Source: Pseudomonadota bacterium (lineage in GTDB: Bacteria; Pseudomonadota; Gammaproteobacteria; Xanthomonadales; Xanthomonadaceae). Taken from it: a stretch of DNA of 6,880 nt. A program made the position numbers and the translations under genes. The notes beneath the pieces are model-generated. The model ran no database searches and had not been told where the DNA came from. It worked only from the letters and a program-made list of their open reading frames with translations. Location: contig JAFAFF010000307.1 of NCBI GenBank assembly GCA_023423605.1, forward strand, positions 1-6,880, given 5' to 3'. This document shows, in pieces, positions 6,007 through 6,880 of the stretch (position 1 is the first letter of the stretch; the number at the start of each line of letters is the position of its first letter).

Positions 6007-6567
6007 CTACTGTCCGGCCTGGCGCGCGAGCCAGGCATCGCGTTGGCCCGGTGCCACGCCCAGGAACTCGGTGCGCACCTGCTCGCGCTGCTGCGGCGGC
6101 GTGCGCTGCGCCACCAGGGCAAGCTGTGCCAGCTGGGCGGGAGAAAGCTGGCGCAGCACCGCCAGCGTCCTGTCGCGCTGCGCTTCAGGCACGAAACCGA
6201 ACATGCCCTGCAGCCGCCCGAAGTATTCGCCCAGCAGCGGCCCCAGCCGCCAGCCATCGCGGAATGCCTGGTCCTGGGCGTTGAACTGTTCGCGCAGCAC
6301 CTGCTGCCGGTCCGGCGGCAGCGCCGCGAAACGGGCCGCGGCATCGCGCACACGCTGGCGCTCGCTTTCGGTCATCGCCCGCCACGTCGCATGCTGCGCG
6401 CGGCGCTCACGGCGCTGTTCCGCGCTGAGGTTTTCCCAGGCAGGTACGGCCATCGCGCCGCGGCTGGCCATGGGACCCGCCGCCGATGGCATGGCGGCCA
6501 CGCCCGGGGCCGCGTGCGCGGCGGCCAGCACCAGCATCAGGCCTGCTGCGAGCAATGCCCTACTCAT
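6007..6567 (-). CDS. DUF3106-like exported helical protein
   Basis: 186 residues. The frame stays open further upstream, but that part is Arg/Trp-rich and lies antiparallel-free within the preceding gene in another frame. The ATG at 6567 is chosen because it starts a clean signal peptide: MSRALLAAGL, a Leu/Ala core, cleavage near AHA (residue 19). The mature protein has W-E-N-L at 44-47 followed by Arg/Gln-rich amphipathic helices with spaced W, L and R residues (W62, RF at 79-80, LPP at 83-85, F95), the pattern of DUF3106. A second helical stretch (about 126-183) contains VPEAQRD, LSPAQL and TPPQQR, echoing the same short motifs. It is rich in Arg and Gln, has no cysteines and no visible enzyme motif, so it is probably a periplasmic structural or regulatory protein. 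Its first eight bases overlap the stop of the upstream gene, implying coupled translation. In related bacteria DUF3106 genes often sit near an ECF sigma-factor operon; that gene would be outside this window. Confidence 0.85.
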   Translation of the reverse strand: MSRALLAAGLMLVLAAAHAAPGVAAMPSAAGPMASRGAMAVPAWENLSAEQRRERRAQHATWRAMTESERQRVRDAAARFAALPPDRQQVLREQFNAQDQAFRDGWRLGPLLGEYFGRLQGMFGFVPEAQRDRTLAVLRQLSPAQLAQLALVAQRTPPQQREQVRTEFLGVAPGQRDAWLARQAGQ

Positions 6568-6880
6568 CGGCAGCGGCCGTTTCCAGCACCGGCGCCAGCG
6601 GTTCCGGCCGCGAAGGTTTCGCCTGCGATTCATCAACCGGCAGCGGCGCACCCGCCGCGGTCCAGGCATGCAGGTCGGCATCGGCCAGCAGTGGAAAATC
6701 GGCATCGGCCAGCATCGCCGCATCATCGGTCGCCATCGGGTCGGCACCTGCCGCCGGCACCTTCGGTGCATCGCGATCCAACGGTTCCACCGTCACCGGG
6801 CCGGCATCGCCCACCGCGCCTTCAGGCACCGGCGCAAGCGGCGGCAGCCCCTGCGAGGACCAGTGGCGCCAGCCCAGGGC
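6560..6880 (-). CDS. Uncharacterised protein, C-terminal part
   Basis: The gene is open at the right edge; 106 residues are visible, ending with TAG at 6560-6562. A GTG at 6829 is a possible internal start, but the frame stays open to the edge and begins there with ALGWRHWSSQG, which could be the outer flank of a membrane segment. The rest is acidic and Ala/Pro-rich (VTVEPLDRDAP), with two adjacent copies of an 8-residue unit (LADADFPL, LADADLHA), and then a Pro/Glu-rich tail ending AAADE. Its stop overlaps the DUF3106-like ATG in ATGAGTAG. Position and acidic tail suggest a DUF3619-like membrane protein of an ECF sigma-factor operon, but this is a weak inference from remembered gene order, and no domain is clearly recognised. 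Confidence 0.65.
   Translation of the reverse strand, partial: ALGWRHWSSQGLPPLAPVPEGAVGDAGPVTVEPLDRDAPKVPAAGADPMATDDAAMLADADFPLLADADLHAWTAAGAPLPVDESQAKPSRPEPLAPVLETAAADE

Noticed and set aside
6568..6771. Upstream extension of the DUF3106-like frame to an ATG at 6771
   Set aside because: The extra 68 residues are Arg/Trp/Pro-rich, overlap the preceding gene in another frame, and would bury a clean signal peptide in the middle of the protein.

Overview
The window is GC-rich, densely packed bacterial chromosome. Its gene content and style (a NorM-type MATE pump, a 67K-type SppA protease, DUF4124-like and DUF3106-like exported proteins, a TACAAT-type promoter set directly on an ATG, and short GC-rich hairpins between genes) suggest a Xanthomonadaceae gammaproteobacterium, most likely Stenotrophomonas or a close relative. 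This is inferred from protein and sequence style, not from a database match.

Layout. Plus strand, left: the 3' part of a DUF4124-like protein (1-596), then a tandem paralogue with its own signal peptide (618-1283), whose promoter appears to start transcription at the A of the ATG. Minus strand: a tropinone-reductase-like short-chain dehydrogenase (1312-2088), convergent with that pair. Plus strand: a 45-residue lipoprotein (2212-2349), divergent from the dehydrogenase. Minus strand: sppA (2379-4304), norM-like MATE efflux pump (4424-5788), a gap with two related hairpins (5919-5974), a DUF3106-like exported protein (6007-6567), and the 3' end of a gene whose stop overlaps the DUF3106-like start (6560-6880).

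How the genes fit together. Most are envelope or exported proteins: two cysteine-rich predicted periplasmic paralogues, a small lipoprotein, an inner-membrane protease that degrades leftover signal peptides, an inner-membrane drug/cation antiporter, and an exported helical protein translationally linked to an upstream gene. The dehydrogenase is the one clear cytoplasmic enzyme. There is no mobile element, CRISPR array, rRNA or tRNA.

No obviously new multi-gene system is present. The best leads are small: a 23-bp inverted repeat that is at once a bidirectional terminator, the last seven codons and stop of the lipoprotein, and the edge of the sppA stop; the tandem cysteine-rich paralogues, which differ by paired loss of two cysteines; and a leaderless-looking promoter embedded in a perfect dyad.
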